Source: an uncultured Aquimarina sp. (GTDB lineage Bacteria; Bacteroidota; Bacteroidia; Flavobacteriales; Flavobacteriaceae). From it: a stretch of DNA of 64,000 bases. Position 1 is the stretch's first letter, and each line of letters starts with the position of its first letter. The DNA lies in assembly GCA_947498785.1 (NCBI GenBank), contig CANMLS010000018.1, positions 1 through 64,000 on the forward strand, read 5' to 3'. Of the stretch, positions 16,332-25,337 are shown piece after piece. The position numbers were made by a program, and so were the translations under genes. The notes beneath the pieces were generated by a model. It did no database searches, was not told where the DNA came from, and saw nothing but the letters and a program-made list of their open reading frames with translations.

Positions 16332-17186
16332 CTATGAAAAAATAACTGTTTTGTTATTATAAACTAAAACCTTTCTCTCTATATGATGTTTAATTGCTCT
16401 CGACAATACAATTTTTTCGAGATCACGGCCTTTTAAAATAAAATCCTGTACGTTATGAATATGTGATACACGAACGATCTCCTGTTCGATAATTGGACCT
16501 TCGTCAAGATCTGAAGTTACATAATGACTTGTTGCTCCAATAATTTTCACCCCCCTTTCATAAGCCGAATGATAAGGTTTAGCTCCTGGAAACGCAGGTA
16601 AGAATGAGTGATGAATGTTTATAATCTTATTAGGGAACTGATCGACAAAATTAGGGGATAGGATCTGCATATATCTGGCAAGAACTATAAAATCAATTTT
16701 ATGCTCTTTCAGAAGTTCTAATTGTTGGGCTTCAGCTTGTTCTTTTGTCGCTTTAGTAACCGGAATATATTTAAAAGGGATATTAAAAGCTTTTGCTATG
16801 GGAGCAAGATCATTATGATTGCTTACGATAATCGGAATCTTTACTTTTAACTCACCTGAAGCATGTCTTCCTAAAATATCATAAAGACAGTGATCATATT
16901 TAGAAACAAAAAGAGCCATTTTAGGCTTTTTTTCGGTATTATACATTTCCCAATGCATATTATAGTTTTTTGCAACATGAGTATTAAATAATTCTTTAAA
17001 TAATGCTAATTTTTCTTCATCTTGATCAAACTCACATTCTAATCGCATAAAAAACTCCTTTAACTCACGATCGACATGTTGTTCTATATATATTGTGTTC
17101 CCTTTTTTTGACAGGATGAAATTGGTCACAGTTGCAATAATTCCTTTTTTGTCGGGGCAGTTGATCAATAAAGTGGTCTCTTTCAT
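16332..17186 (-). CDS. purU: Formyltetrahydrofolate deformylase
   Basis: 284 aa, the usual PurU length. An N-terminal ACT domain (LLINCPDKKGIIATVTNFIL) is followed by a formyltransferase-like hydrolase domain with ARYMQILS, NIHHSFLPAFPGAKPYHSAYERGVKIIGATSHYVTSDLDEGPII, including the catalytic Asn-His-Asp set. It hydrolyses 10-formyl-THF to THF and formate, balancing one-carbon units. The start was chosen at MKETTLLINC; an upstream ATG (17252) would add 22 residues not found in the family. Confidence 0.93.
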   Translation of the reverse strand: MKETTLLINCPDKKGIIATVTNFILSKKGNTIYIEQHVDRELKEFFMRLECEFDQDEEKLALFKELFNTHVAKNYNMHWEMYNTEKKPKMALFVSKYDHCLYDILGRHASGELKVKIPIIVSNHNDLAPIAKAFNIPFKYIPVTKATKEQAEAQQLELLKEHKIDFIVLARYMQILSPNFVDQFPNKIINIHHSFLPAFPGAKPYHSAYERGVKIIGATSHYVTSDLDEGPIIEQEIVRVSHIHNVQDFILKGRDLEKIVLSRAIKHHIERKVLVYNNKTVIFS

Positions 17187-17417
17187 GAAGTTTATTTTTT
17201 CTGATGATAAACTTACTATTATTGAGGCTATTTCTACAAATATTTTATCCAAAGGTTGACGGTTTTACTTTGTTTTTAATCAATTAGAAATAGATTGCTG
17301 TTATCAGTGCATATTTTTTAAAAAAACAACTATAATTAATGCTAAATTTGAGCTATGAATAATGTAAATGCCAAACAGATTAAAAAAATTATATAATTCT
17401 AAAAAAATAACCCTTTT

Positions 17418-17444
17418 TGCTGCGCATTTCGTAAATTAGCAGCA
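17418..17444. promoter_or_regulatory. Inverted repeat upstream of icmF
   Basis: TGCTGC (17418-17423) and GCAGCA (17439-17444) with a 15-nt spacer, 23 nt before the icmF start. It could be a regulator site between the divergent purU and icmF genes; no regulator is encoded nearby. Confidence 0.25.
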
Positions 17445-17466
17445 TTAAAATCACTTTTTATTGTCA

Positions 17467-20400
17467 ATGGAACAAATAGCACCGTATACACCTAAGAATA
17501 AAGTAAGAATAGTAACTGCAGCTTCGTTATTTGATGGTCATGATGCAGCGATAAATATTATGCGTCGTATTATTCAATCTACAGGAGTTGAGGTTATTCA
17601 TCTTGGTCATGATCGTAGCGTTGAAGAAGTAGTAAACTGTGCTATACAAGAAGATGCAAACGCTATTGCGATGACATCATATCAAGGTGGTCATAACGAG
17701 TATTTTAAGTATATGTATGATTTGCTAAAGGAAAAAGGAGCAACTCATATTAAAATATTTGGCGGAGGTGGAGGAGTAATTCTTCCAGAAGAGATCAAAG
17801 ATCTAATGGATTATGGAATTACTCGTATATATTCTCCTGATGATGGAAGAGAACTTGGGCTACAAGGAATGATTAATGATCTGGTACAACGTTCTGATTT
17901 TCCTATCGGAGATAATCTTAATGGAGAAGCAGATCATTTAGCAGAAAAAGAAATAGGTGCTATTGCACGAGTTATTTCTGCTGCAGAAAACTTTCCTGAA
18001 ATAGCAAAAGATGCATTAGATAAAATTCATATCAAAAATAAAACCTCTAAAACTCCAGTACTAGGAATTACTGGTACAGGAGGTGCAGGAAAATCCTCAT
18101 TAGTAGATGAATTGGTTCGTCGATTTTTAATTGATTTCCCGACAAAAACTATAGGATTAATTTCTGTGGATCCTTCTAAGCGAAAAACCGGAGGAGCTTT
18201 ATTAGGAGATCGAATTCGAATGAATGCTATTAACTCTCCTAGAGTATATATGCGTTCACTGGCAACCAGACAATCTAATCTGGCATTATCAAAATACGTA
18301 GCTGAAGCAATAGAGGTGTTAAAGGCTGCAGAATTTGATATCATCATTCTTGAAACATCAGGAATAGGACAATCAGATACCGAAATCTTAGAACATAGTG
18401 ATACTTCTCTATATGTAATGACTCCCGAGTTTGGAGCAGCAACGCAACTAGAAAAGATAGATATGTTGGATTTTGCTGACCTTGTAGCGATCAATAAGTT
18501 CGATAAAAGAGGTTCTCTCGATGCTTTACGTGATGTGAAAAAACAATATATGCGTAATCATCAGTTGTGGGATGTTCCACAAGATGAGTTACCTGTATAC
18601 GGAACTATTGCTTCGCAGTTTAATGATCCGGGAATGAATACACTCTACAAGGCTATTATGGATAAAGTCGTAGAGAGGACAGGTGCAGCACTTCAATCAG
18701 ATTTTCATATTTCTAAAGAAATGTCTGAAAAAATATTTGTGATCCCTCCAAGTAGAACCCGATACTTATCAGAAATTGCAGAAAACAATAGAGCATATGA
18801 TAAAACAGCAAATACTCAAGTAGAGGTCGCTCAAAAATTATATGGAGTTTATAAGACAATTTGTAGTGTTGCAGATATTCATTTTCTTGGTTTATCCAAA
18901 AATGGTATAGACGATGATGGATTAAGAGATATAAAAGATGATGATAAGAAAGTATTCTTAAAATTACTTTTAGCAGAATTTGATAGAGTAAAACTTAACC
19001 TAGACCCTTATAATTGGGAAATTATTATAGGTTGGGGAACCAAAGTCAAAAAATATAAAGATCCTATCTACTCATTTAAAGTAAGAGATAAGGAAATAAA
19101 AATTGAAACACATACAGAATCGTTATCACATAGTCAGATTCCTAAAGTAGCATTACCCAAATATGAAGCTTGGGGGGATGTTTTAAAATGGTGTTTGCAA
19201 GAAAATGTTCCTGGTGAGTTTCCGTATGCTTCAGGGCTGTATCCTTTTAAACGTACAGGAGAAGATCCGACTCGAATGTTTGCAGGTGAAGGAGGTCCAG
19301 AACGAACGAATCGTCGTTTCCATTATGTAAGTTTAGGAATGCCGGCCAAACGTCTTTCTACTGCATTTGATTCGGTAACATTGTATGGAAATGACCCTGA
19401 TCATAGACCTGATATATATGGTAAGATTGGTAATGCAGGAGTTTCTATTTGTTGTCTTGATGATGCTAAGAAATTGTACTCTGGCTTCGATTTAACTCAT
19501 GCCATGACTTCGGTAAGTATGACGATCAATGGACCAGCACCTATGTTGTTAGGATTCTTTATGAATGCTGCAATTGATCAAAATTGTGAGAAATATATTA
19601 AAGAGAATGATCTAGAGACAGAAGTAGCCGAAAAAATCAATAAAATTTATAAAGAAAAGGGAGTAGAACGCCCAAAATATCAAGGTGAATTACCAGAAGG
19701 TAATGACGGACTTGGATTAATGCTTCTTGGGGTTACAGGAGATCAGGTTTTACCAGCAGAGGTATATAACCAAATTAAGGCGACCACCTTAAATACTGTT
19801 AGAGGAACTGTGCAAGCAGATATTCTTAAAGAAGATCAAGCACAAAACACTTGTATTTTCTCTACAGAATTTGCGCTTAGATTAATGGGAGATGTGCAAG
19901 AATATTTTATAGAAGAACAAGTACGTAACTTCTATTCTGTATCTATATCCGGATATCATATTGCAGAGGCAGGAGCAAATCCTATTACTCAATTAGCACT
20001 AACATTGGCAAACGGATTTACATATGTAGAGTATTATCTAAGCCGCGGAATGGATATCAATAAATTTGGACCTAACTTATCTTTCTTTTTCTCCAATGGT
20101 ATTGATCCAGAATATGCCGTGATTGGTAGAGTTGCACGTAAGATTTGGGCAAAAGCCTTAAAACATAAGTACGGAGCTAATTCTAGAGCACAAATGCTAA
20201 AATATCATATTCAGACTTCTGGTCGTTCATTACATGCTCAGGAGATTGATTTTAATGATATTCGTACTACACTTCAGGCATTGTATGCAATCTATGATAA
20301 TTGTAACTCGTTACATACAAATGCTTACGATGAGGCCATTACCACACCAACAGAAGAATCTGTGCGTAGAGCGATGGCAATACAGTTGATCATTAATAAA

Positions 20401-20901
20401 GAATTAGGGTTGGCTAAAAATGAAAACCCAATTCAAGGATCATTTATCATAGAAGAACTGACAGATTTAGTAGAAGAAGCTGTGTTAACAGAGTTTGATA
20501 GAATCACAGAAAGAGGAGGAGTATTAGGAGCCATGGAAACCATGTATCAGCGTAGTAAAATACAAGAAGAAAGTTTGTATTACGAAACGTTGAAGCATAA
20601 CGGAGAGTTTCCAATTATTGGAGTAAATACATTTTTAAGTTCTAAAGGATCTCCAACAGTAACGCCAGGAGAAGTAATTCGAGCAACTGAAGAAGAAAAA
20701 CAATATCAGATTAGAATGTTAAATGAGTTACATAAAGGGAATACTGATGTTACAGCAGAATTATTGAAAGATCTGCAACAAAAAGCAATCAGTAATCAAA
20801 ACATCTTTGAAGCTTTAATGGAAGTATGTAAAAAATGTTCTTTAGGACAAATTACAGCTTCTCTATTCGAAGTAGGAGGACAATACCGACGAAATATGTA
20901 A
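17467..20901 (+). CDS. icmF: Fused isobutyryl-CoA mutase (IcmF)
   Basis: 1144 aa, one chain with the three IcmF parts. A B12-binding domain (1-140) shows [14 protein letters not shown] and GGGGGVI. A MeaB-like G domain (about 195-410) has Walker [11 protein letters not shown] and switch [16 protein letters not shown]. The C-terminal TIM-barrel mutase domain (about 550-1144) has [14 protein letters not shown] with the active His. Gln793 in QAQNT stands where methylmalonyl-CoA mutase has Arg207, and Phe594 (YPFKR) where it has Tyr89, the known marks of isobutyryl-CoA specificity. It interconverts isobutyryl- and n-butyryl-CoA using adenosylcobalamin. Start: ATG at 17467, two codons after an in-frame TTG. 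Confidence 0.93.
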   Translation: MEQIAPYTPKNKVRIVTAASLFDGHDAAINIMRRIIQSTGVEVIHLGHDRSVEEVVNCAIQEDANAIAMTSYQGGHNEYFKYMYDLLKEKGATHIKIFGGGGGVILPEEIKDLMDYGITRIYSPDDGRELGLQGMINDLVQRSDFPIGDNLNGEADHLAEKEIGAIARVISAAENFPEIAKDALDKIHIKNKTSKTPVLGITGTGGAGKSSLVDELVRRFLIDFPTKTIGLISVDPSKRKTGGALLGDRIRMNAINSPRVYMRSLATRQSNLALSKYVAEAIEVLKAAEFDIIILETSGIGQSDTEILEHSDTSLYVMTPEFGAATQLEKIDMLDFADLVAINKFDKRGSLDALRDVKKQYMRNHQLWDVPQDELPVYGTIASQFNDPGMNTLYKAIMDKVVERTGAALQSDFHISKEMSEKIFVIPPSRTRYLSEIAENNRAYDKTANTQVEVAQKLYGVYKTICSVADIHFLGLSKNGIDDDGLRDIKDDDKKVFLKLLLAEFDRVKLNLDPYNWEIIIGWGTKVKKYKDPIYSFKVRDKEIKIETHTESLSHSQIPKVALPKYEAWGDVLKWCLQENVPGEFPYASGLYPFKRTGEDPTRMFAGEGGPERTNRRFHYVSLGMPAKRLSTAFDSVTLYGNDPDHRPDIYGKIGNAGVSICCLDDAKKLYSGFDLTHAMTSVSMTINGPAPMLLGFFMNAAIDQNCEKYIKENDLETEVAEKINKIYKEKGVERPKYQGELPEGNDGLGLMLLGVTGDQVLPAEVYNQIKATTLNTVRGTVQADILKEDQAQNTCIFSTEFALRLMGDVQEYFIEEQVRNFYSVSISGYHIAEAGANPITQLALTLANGFTYVEYYLSRGMDINKFGPNLSFFFSNGIDPEYAVIGRVARKIWAKALKHKYGANSRAQMLKYHIQTSGRSLHAQEIDFNDIRTTLQALYAIYDNCNSLHTNAYDEAITTPTEESVRRAMAIQLIINKELGLAKNENPIQGSFIIEELTDLVEEAVLTEFDRITERGGVLGAMETMYQRSKIQEESLYYETLKHNGEFPIIGVNTFLSSKGSPTVTPGEVIRATEEEKQYQIRMLNELHKGNTDVTAELLKDLQQKAISNQNIFEALMEVCKKCSLGQITASLFEVGGQYRRNM

Positions 20902-21135
20902 GTAGATACATTTTAAAATAAGATGATAATTTAAATATGTATATCGCTTATCTCATGGAGTAATAGAGAACAAGAAATTAATATTTAATGATATGGATGT
21001 TTTTAGTTAAAGCTTATTAGGAAAGTAATTAAAACCTTAACATGGTAGGTGTAGATGTTCTAAAAAAAACAATTTTGTGAAACTATGAATAAGATGATTT
21101 ATCCAGAATTTTACAGAAAATAATTAACATATGAT

Positions 21136-21519
21136 CTACAAAGTCATTAGCCAATGATGTTGCAAACGTTTAAATTTTCTCAGTTCCTTGCGCAGTAAAA
21201 CTAAAAATTCTTTACCATTACTTTCTGATTGTTCTAGGCGTTCACAATTTTTGTAAAGCCTATTAGTAATACGTATTAGAGAATTTGCATGGCGAATACG
21301 ATCATCCTGAAATGTTTGGTTTTCTGCAGTTATAATTTTAGGAGCCAAGGCATCCGATTGTCTTATAATGTCACCTGTAAAATAAATATGAGGATTCTCA
21401 CTCCCATTACTTTGAAGGTGAGCTAAGTCATGAACTAGATAGCTGGAAATACTTCGCGAAAGCGTAAATATTTCTAAAGCTTTTTTGTACAATCTTTTAT
21501 TTCTTGGTTTTCGTCTCAT
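21136..21519 (-). CDS. Hypothetical helical protein
   Basis: 127 aa, basic, without signal peptide or membrane segment. Long helices separated by short turns (SRSISSYLVHDLAHLQ, FQDDRIRHANSLIRITNRLYKNCERLEQ, FLVLLRKELRKFKRLQHHW) give it a four-helix-bundle look. I do not recognise the family. It lies divergent from the Lrp-type gene, with about 200 bp between starts, so the two might share control. Confidence 0.55.
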   Translation of the reverse strand: MRRKPRNKRLYKKALEIFTLSRSISSYLVHDLAHLQSNGSENPHIYFTGDIIRQSDALAPKIITAENQTFQDDRIRHANSLIRITNRLYKNCERLEQSESNGKEFLVLLRKELRKFKRLQHHWLMTL

Positions 21520-21588
21520 ATATTTCGTTCCTCAAAAATAAAATAATTTTCAGTAATTTTTCTTTTGAAATTAAAGAGAATAGGTTTA

Positions 21589-21623
21589 TTTGCTTTAATT
21601 ATTAATTATAAATAATATATTTG
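21589..21623 (+). promoter_or_regulatory. Promoter of the Lrp-type gene
   Basis: TTTG at 21589-21592 and TATATTTG at 21616-21623 with a 23-nt spacer, a full Bacteroidetes-type promoter at the upper spacing limit. The leader to the ATG at 21721 would be about 90 nt. Confidence 0.5.
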
Positions 21624-21720
21624 ATTTAAAATAAAAGGAAAAGCAATAGAGTACACAATTTTTATCTACACAGTGATAATTTTAACTGTAAATGGATATA
21701 AGAAAACTAATAGTAAAAGT

Positions 21721-22185
21721 ATGAAAATAGATGTTACAAACTGGGGTATTTTACAATGCTTACAGCAAAATGCAAGGTTATCTAATGCAGAAATAGGAAG
21801 AAAAGTTGGTTTGAGTTCTCCTGCTGTGGCAGAAAGAATCAAAAAGATGGAAGATTATGGTGTGTTAAAAGGATATAAAGCTGAGGTTTCATACACAAAA
21901 ACGGGATACCAGTTAAAAGCAATCATTACGTTACGTGCTTTTATGGGAAGATTACAACCTTTTTTAGTTAAAGTAGCTACATTTAAAGAAGTAATGAACT
22001 GCTATAGAATTACAGGGAATGAAAATATTGTTATGGAGGTGATTTTACGCGATCAAATACATTTACAAGAGTTTATTGATAGGCTTATTACTTATGGTGA
22101 AGTCAAAACTCATATTATACTTTCTAATCTTATAGAGAATAACCCTATTACTAATTCTGCAGGTTTAAATGAATTAGAAATTTAA
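21721..22185 (+). CDS. Lrp/AsnC family transcriptional regulator
   Basis: 154 aa. The N-terminal HTH is MKIDVTNWGILQCLQQNARLSNAEIGRKVGLSSPAVAERIKKMEDYGVLKGYKA, followed by a RAM/ACT-like ligand-binding domain with CYRITGNENIVMEV near residue 105. Lrp proteins sense amino acids or related metabolites as oligomers. The start MKIDVTNW was used because 16 upstream residues in the open frame are not family-like. Its target is unknown; a structured RNA motif follows directly downstream. Confidence 0.88.
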   Translation: MKIDVTNWGILQCLQQNARLSNAEIGRKVGLSSPAVAERIKKMEDYGVLKGYKAEVSYTKTGYQLKAIITLRAFMGRLQPFLVKVATFKEVMNCYRITGNENIVMEVILRDQIHLQEFIDRLITYGEVKTHIILSNLIENNPITNSAGLNELEI

Positions 22186-22228
22186 GTTTTTTGGCATGAG
22201 ATTTGTACATATGCTTATATGATGAACC

Positions 22229-22321
22229 ATCTTTATCTTGTGTGAGGACATTAGTAAGGGGAACTAAAGAGAGTACAAGGGAGAGATAATAAAACGCCTA
22301 TAGAAATTAAGGCGTTTTATT
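22229..22321 (+). ncRNA. Structured RNA motif, copy 1, with terminator
   Basis: Two segments, GTGTGAGGACATTAGT (22240-22255) and CTAAAGAGAGTAC (22264-22276), recur at 24440-24491. A 13-bp outer stem pairs 22229-22241 with 22275-22287 (one mismatch, two G-U pairs), and an inner stem TTAGT/ACTAA closes a short loop. The conserved bases fall in the internal loop between the stems, as in structured RNAs. An intrinsic terminator (AATAAAACGCC / GGCGTTTTATT, 22288-22321) follows at once. It could be a free sRNA or the 3' end of the Lrp mRNA; it might be a known flavobacterial motif such as Flavo-1, which I cannot check. Confidence 0.6.
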
Positions 22322-22330
22322 TATTATTTA

Positions 22331-22615
22331 TCATTTAACTGTGATGCAGCCATCTTTGATCTCTATATTAGAGTTATTGTTGATAGTTATCCAGCCACAA
22401 TTGGTTTTGATTTCAGCTTTTTCACTTCCTCCTTGTATAGTTACAGAAGCAGTTCTGCTACTATCAAACTCAACGGTTTTTGATGAACCCGCTATTTTTA
22501 CTTCAAATTTATAACTTTTGGAATCTTTGTTATAATATCTGATATTCACATTAGCTTGAACAAGAAAACTAAACATCATAAATAAAATAATAAACAACTT
22601 TTTATTTTTTTTCAT
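22331..22615 (-). CDS. Small secreted protein, unknown function
   Basis: 94 aa. A signal peptide (KKLFIILFMMFSFLVQANV) leads to a mature part of about 70 residues rich in beta strands and Ser/Thr/Asn (SYKFEVKIAGSSKTVEF, AEIKTNCGWITINNNSNIEI). The two Cys are in KTNCGW and KDGCITV and could form a disulfide. I do not know the family. It converges on the RNA motif copy 1, whose terminator ends 10 nt from the stop codon. Confidence 0.6.
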   Translation of the reverse strand: MKKNKKLFIILFMMFSFLVQANVNIRYYNKDSKSYKFEVKIAGSSKTVEFDSSRTASVTIQGGSEKAEIKTNCGWITINNNSNIEIKDGCITVK

Positions 22616-22785
22616 GGTAAAGAGTTTTGGAAATTTGATTAAAAATGCTGATTTTGAGTTGTTTAAAATAGAAAAAATATATCAATAAAAAGTATGTTTA
22701 ATGTTATTTTTGTCAACTGACTCTTTTATGAGTTAAAGAGAAATTATTAAAATTACTTCCAAAATCTAACATGTAGTGTATTTTT

Positions 22786-24243
22786 TTGTTATTTAGTTAT
22801 AAAATCACATATATCGTGCTATTTTCTTTCTTAAAACAATGTCTTGTTATTAGTGTGCTATTTCTTAATGTCTTAAGTTATGGACAAGACAAGCTTACTC
22901 TTAAAAAAGGAGTAGTAATGGATTCTGTATCGGTTTCTTCTATAAACGGTATGTTTAGTGTTTATCTACCAAAAGATTTTGATACCAACAAAAGTTGGCC
23001 TTTATTACTTGGATTTGATTCTTCTGGAAAAACCAGTAGAATTGCAAGGTTATACAAAGAAGCAGCAGAAGAATATGGTTATATCGTTGTTATAGCAGAT
23101 TTTTTAGAGAACCAGAAGCCAAAAGAAAAAGTTGAATATATGTTAACTTTTATGAACTATGTCTATACTCTTTTTTCAATTCAAAAGAGGAGAGTATACG
23201 TTACCGCTTTTGGGGAAGACTCTAAACTGGTTAGTTTATTACCAGCATTATATTCTGATGAAATTTCTGGTGTCATTGCAATAGAAGATAGTTATTATTA
23301 TTATTATAATTCGAGTATCAGAATTAAAAAGAATTTTTCATATTTAGGTTTAGTAAATATTACAAATCATAGACTTAAAGATTTTTTGAGTAATAAAGCA
23401 TACCTTAAAAGTAAAGCAATTCCAGCAGATGTTTTTGTTTACAATAATAAATCCAAGTTCCCAGATCAAGGACTTATCAAGAAAACACTTTCTACGTTTA
23501 CGCTTCAGGCAATGCTCAAAGGAAGAATACCAAAAGATTCTATTTGGGTTCAGCATTTGTTTAAAAAAGAATTAGCAGAAGTTGATACTTTTATAAATAA
23601 AAAGGAATTTTTATTTGCGAATGAAGAACTTAAGAAAATCAGGATCAAATATGGTATGTTTTTTAATACCAATTATTTAAAAGAACAACAGAAAGAAATT
23701 AAAAAACATAAAGAATATAGACGCGAAAAACGATTAAAATCCAAATACGCTTATAAAGAAATGTTGATTAGAGAACAATATATATATGCTCTTGAAGAAG
23801 ATATTGAAGGAGAGGATTTTGAAAATCTTGGTTGGTGGAAATACCAAATATCACAAGTAGATACTTTAATTCAGAATAAAGAAAAATATGCTCATAACAT
23901 GGGACTTAGAGCAAAAAAATACTTGAAGTTTCTAGTAGATAGTTATAAAGTAGAACTAGAAAAGAACAATAAAAATCTGATAAAAAAAATGTTTCTTAAC
24001 ATACTTAGCACAATTGCGGATGAGCAAGATTTTGAATCCTACAAGAAAGTTATTTCTCTAAGTGCTCAAGATCAAGATTATGAAACTGCTTTATTTTATC
24101 TAGAAAGAATGTTGCAAAATGGATATAAAGATATAGATGGACTTTATACGATCGAAGGTACTCTGGCCTTAAAACTATCTAAGGAATACAACAAACTTAT
24201 CAAAAAACACTTAGGAACTTCTAAGTATTTCTTTTCAAATTAA
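22786..24243 (+). CDS. Secreted esterase-like protein with degenerate nucleophile
   Basis: 485 aa. A signal peptide ends near VLSYGQ. Residues 45-220 resemble a PHB-depolymerase/LpqC-type esterase (FSVYLPKDFDTNKSWPLLLGFD, then YIVVIADF), but the elbow reads VTAFGEDSK, not GxSxG, so catalysis is doubtful. The C-terminal half is helical and charged, perhaps TPR-like. The start is uncertain: GTG 22777, TTG 22786 or GTG 22816 all keep a signal peptide, and there is no ATG before residue 45. Function unknown. Confidence 0.55.
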   Translation: MLFSYKITYIVLFSFLKQCLVISVLFLNVLSYGQDKLTLKKGVVMDSVSVSSINGMFSVYLPKDFDTNKSWPLLLGFDSSGKTSRIARLYKEAAEEYGYIVVIADFLENQKPKEKVEYMLTFMNYVYTLFSIQKRRVYVTAFGEDSKLVSLLPALYSDEISGVIAIEDSYYYYYNSSIRIKKNFSYLGLVNITNHRLKDFLSNKAYLKSKAIPADVFVYNNKSKFPDQGLIKKTLSTFTLQAMLKGRIPKDSIWVQHLFKKELAEVDTFINKKEFLFANEELKKIRIKYGMFFNTNYLKEQQKEIKKHKEYRREKRLKSKYAYKEMLIREQYIYALEEDIEGEDFENLGWWKYQISQVDTLIQNKEKYAHNMGLRAKKYLKFLVDSYKVELEKNNKNLIKKMFLNILSTIADEQDFESYKKVISLSAQDQDYETALFYLERMLQNGYKDIDGLYTIEGTLALKLSKEYNKLIKKHLGTSKYFFSN

Positions 24244-24303
24244 ATTGAAATCATAAAGTTTTGTGCATTTCATCGATTTATTATGTTTTTTGTCGTCTTT
24301 ATT

Positions 24304-24335
24304 TTTGAGTTAACAATTTTTTTGTGCTATATTTA
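24304..24335 (+). promoter_or_regulatory. Promoter of the second RNA motif
   Basis: TTTG at 24304-24307, 20 nt spacer, TATATTTA at 24328-24335 (one base off TAnnTTTG). Transcription would begin near 24342, inside the gap between two convergent genes, so it can only make an independent RNA. Confidence 0.55.
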
Positions 24336-24341
24336 CACCAT

Positions 24342-24541
24342 CATTAAAAAACTTTGATGTATGGCCAAAAACTAACATTTTAACTTGTATGACGATATGA
24401 ATTAAAATATTAGTTTGGAATACATCAGGGTCGAATTAGGTGTGAGGACATTAGTCTAAAGACCCCAAATCTTGAAAGCTAAAGAGAGTACGTAATTTGC
24501 CCTAAGGATTGAAAGCGTTCATTGAACGCTTTCATTTTTTT
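24342..24541 (+). ncRNA. Structured RNA of about 200 nt carrying motif copy 2
   Basis: Its own promoter (24304-24335) and terminator (GAAAGCGTTC 24511-24520 / GAACGCTTTC 24524-24533 plus T run) define a transcript in a 315-bp gap. The first part folds into a long hairpin closed by TGATGTAT (24355-24362) and ATACATCA (24420-24427), continued by CCAAA/TTTGG, CTAA/TTAG and ATTTTAA/TTAAAAT. The second part holds the shared motif: outer stem 24428-24438 with 24493-24503, conserved GTGTGAGGACATTAGT (24440-24455) and CTAAAGAGAGTAC (24479-24491), inner stem TTAG/CTAA. Function unknown. Confidence 0.65.
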
Positions 24542-24558
24542 TGCGTCAAACATAACCT

Positions 24559-25314
24559 CTATTTATCGACCACTAAATGAGGTACATTTTCTAGTTTCCA
24601 ATCAATAACCAAACCTCCTGCTATTGATTGTGCTATCTCTTCACCATATAGATATTCACATAAATATAGAGCAGCTTCAAAACTTTTAGCACCTCCTGCA
24701 GAAGTTATATATTTTCCATCATGAACAAATAATACTTCCTTTCTAACATCCAATTTTGGAAACATAGTACGCATTTTATCAATATCGCTAGGAAATGTAG
24801 TAGAAACTATAGAGTCCAGAACCCCCGCTTTTGCAAGTACAAAAGCTCCATCGCAATGAGAAGTCATAAATGTAGCTTTGTGGTCAACTTGTTTGATAAA
24901 TTCAATCATGGCATGATCATCTAAATCAGTATCCAAATGATGCTCTGCACTGGGAACCACCAAAATATCAATATGAGGTAAAGAATCTATAACATAATTA
25001 TAATCAGGAATAATTTTTACTCCTTCAAAAGTGGTTATTGGCAGATCAGTATTTGCTACCGTAAAAACATTCATTTGTTTGATGTTCTTTCTATATTGTG
25101 TATGTTGAAAAATATCATAAGGAGCAGTAAATTCTGTATTGTACGTTCCATTCATAATCAAAAAAGCAACGTTATATCGGTTGGATTCCAATTTTGGAAA
25201 CTCTTTTTTCTTTTCGATTGCTTTCTCTTCTGAAACAGTTTGTTCCTTTTTTTGTTGTATTTGAGTGCATCCAAAAATGAGTATTGCAATCAGAATCAAA
25301 ATGAAATTTTTCAT
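24559..25314 (-). CDS. DJ-1/PfpI family lipoprotein
   Basis: 251 aa. Lipoprotein signal with Cys at about residue 16 (LIFGCTQ), then a charged linker. The DJ-1/PfpI (class I glutamine amidotransferase-like) domain spans 48-240: NVAFLIMNGTYNTEFTAPYDIF, the Cys nucleophile in FMTSHCDGAFVLAKAG near residue 157, and SAGGAKSFEAALYL. Relatives include AraC-linked sensors and proteases or hydratases. The exact activity is unknown, but membrane anchoring in the envelope is unusual. It follows the MFS gene at 23 nt, so they are probably one operon. Confidence 0.82.
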   Translation of the reverse strand: MKNFILILIAILIFGCTQIQQKKEQTVSEEKAIEKKKEFPKLESNRYNVAFLIMNGTYNTEFTAPYDIFQHTQYRKNIKQMNVFTVANTDLPITTFEGVKIIPDYNYVIDSLPHIDILVVPSAEHHLDTDLDDHAMIEFIKQVDHKATFMTSHCDGAFVLAKAGVLDSIVSTTFPSDIDKMRTMFPKLDVRKEVLFVHDGKYITSAGGAKSFEAALYLCEYLYGEEIAQSIAGGLVIDWKLENVPHLVVDK

Positions 25315-25337
25315 TAATTAAAATTTTAAGTTGAGGT

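Noticed and set aside
18027-18494. A 155-codon open frame antisense to icmF
   Set aside because: It lies wholly within the G domain of a clear gene and is the usual shadow of its codon use; no promoter or family pattern.
24342-24541. The RNA as 6S, SRP or RNase P RNA
   Set aside because: The length would suit 6S, but I cannot draw the open central bubble with closing stem. The GGAA/AGC loop of SRP RNA and the conserved RNase P core strings are absent.
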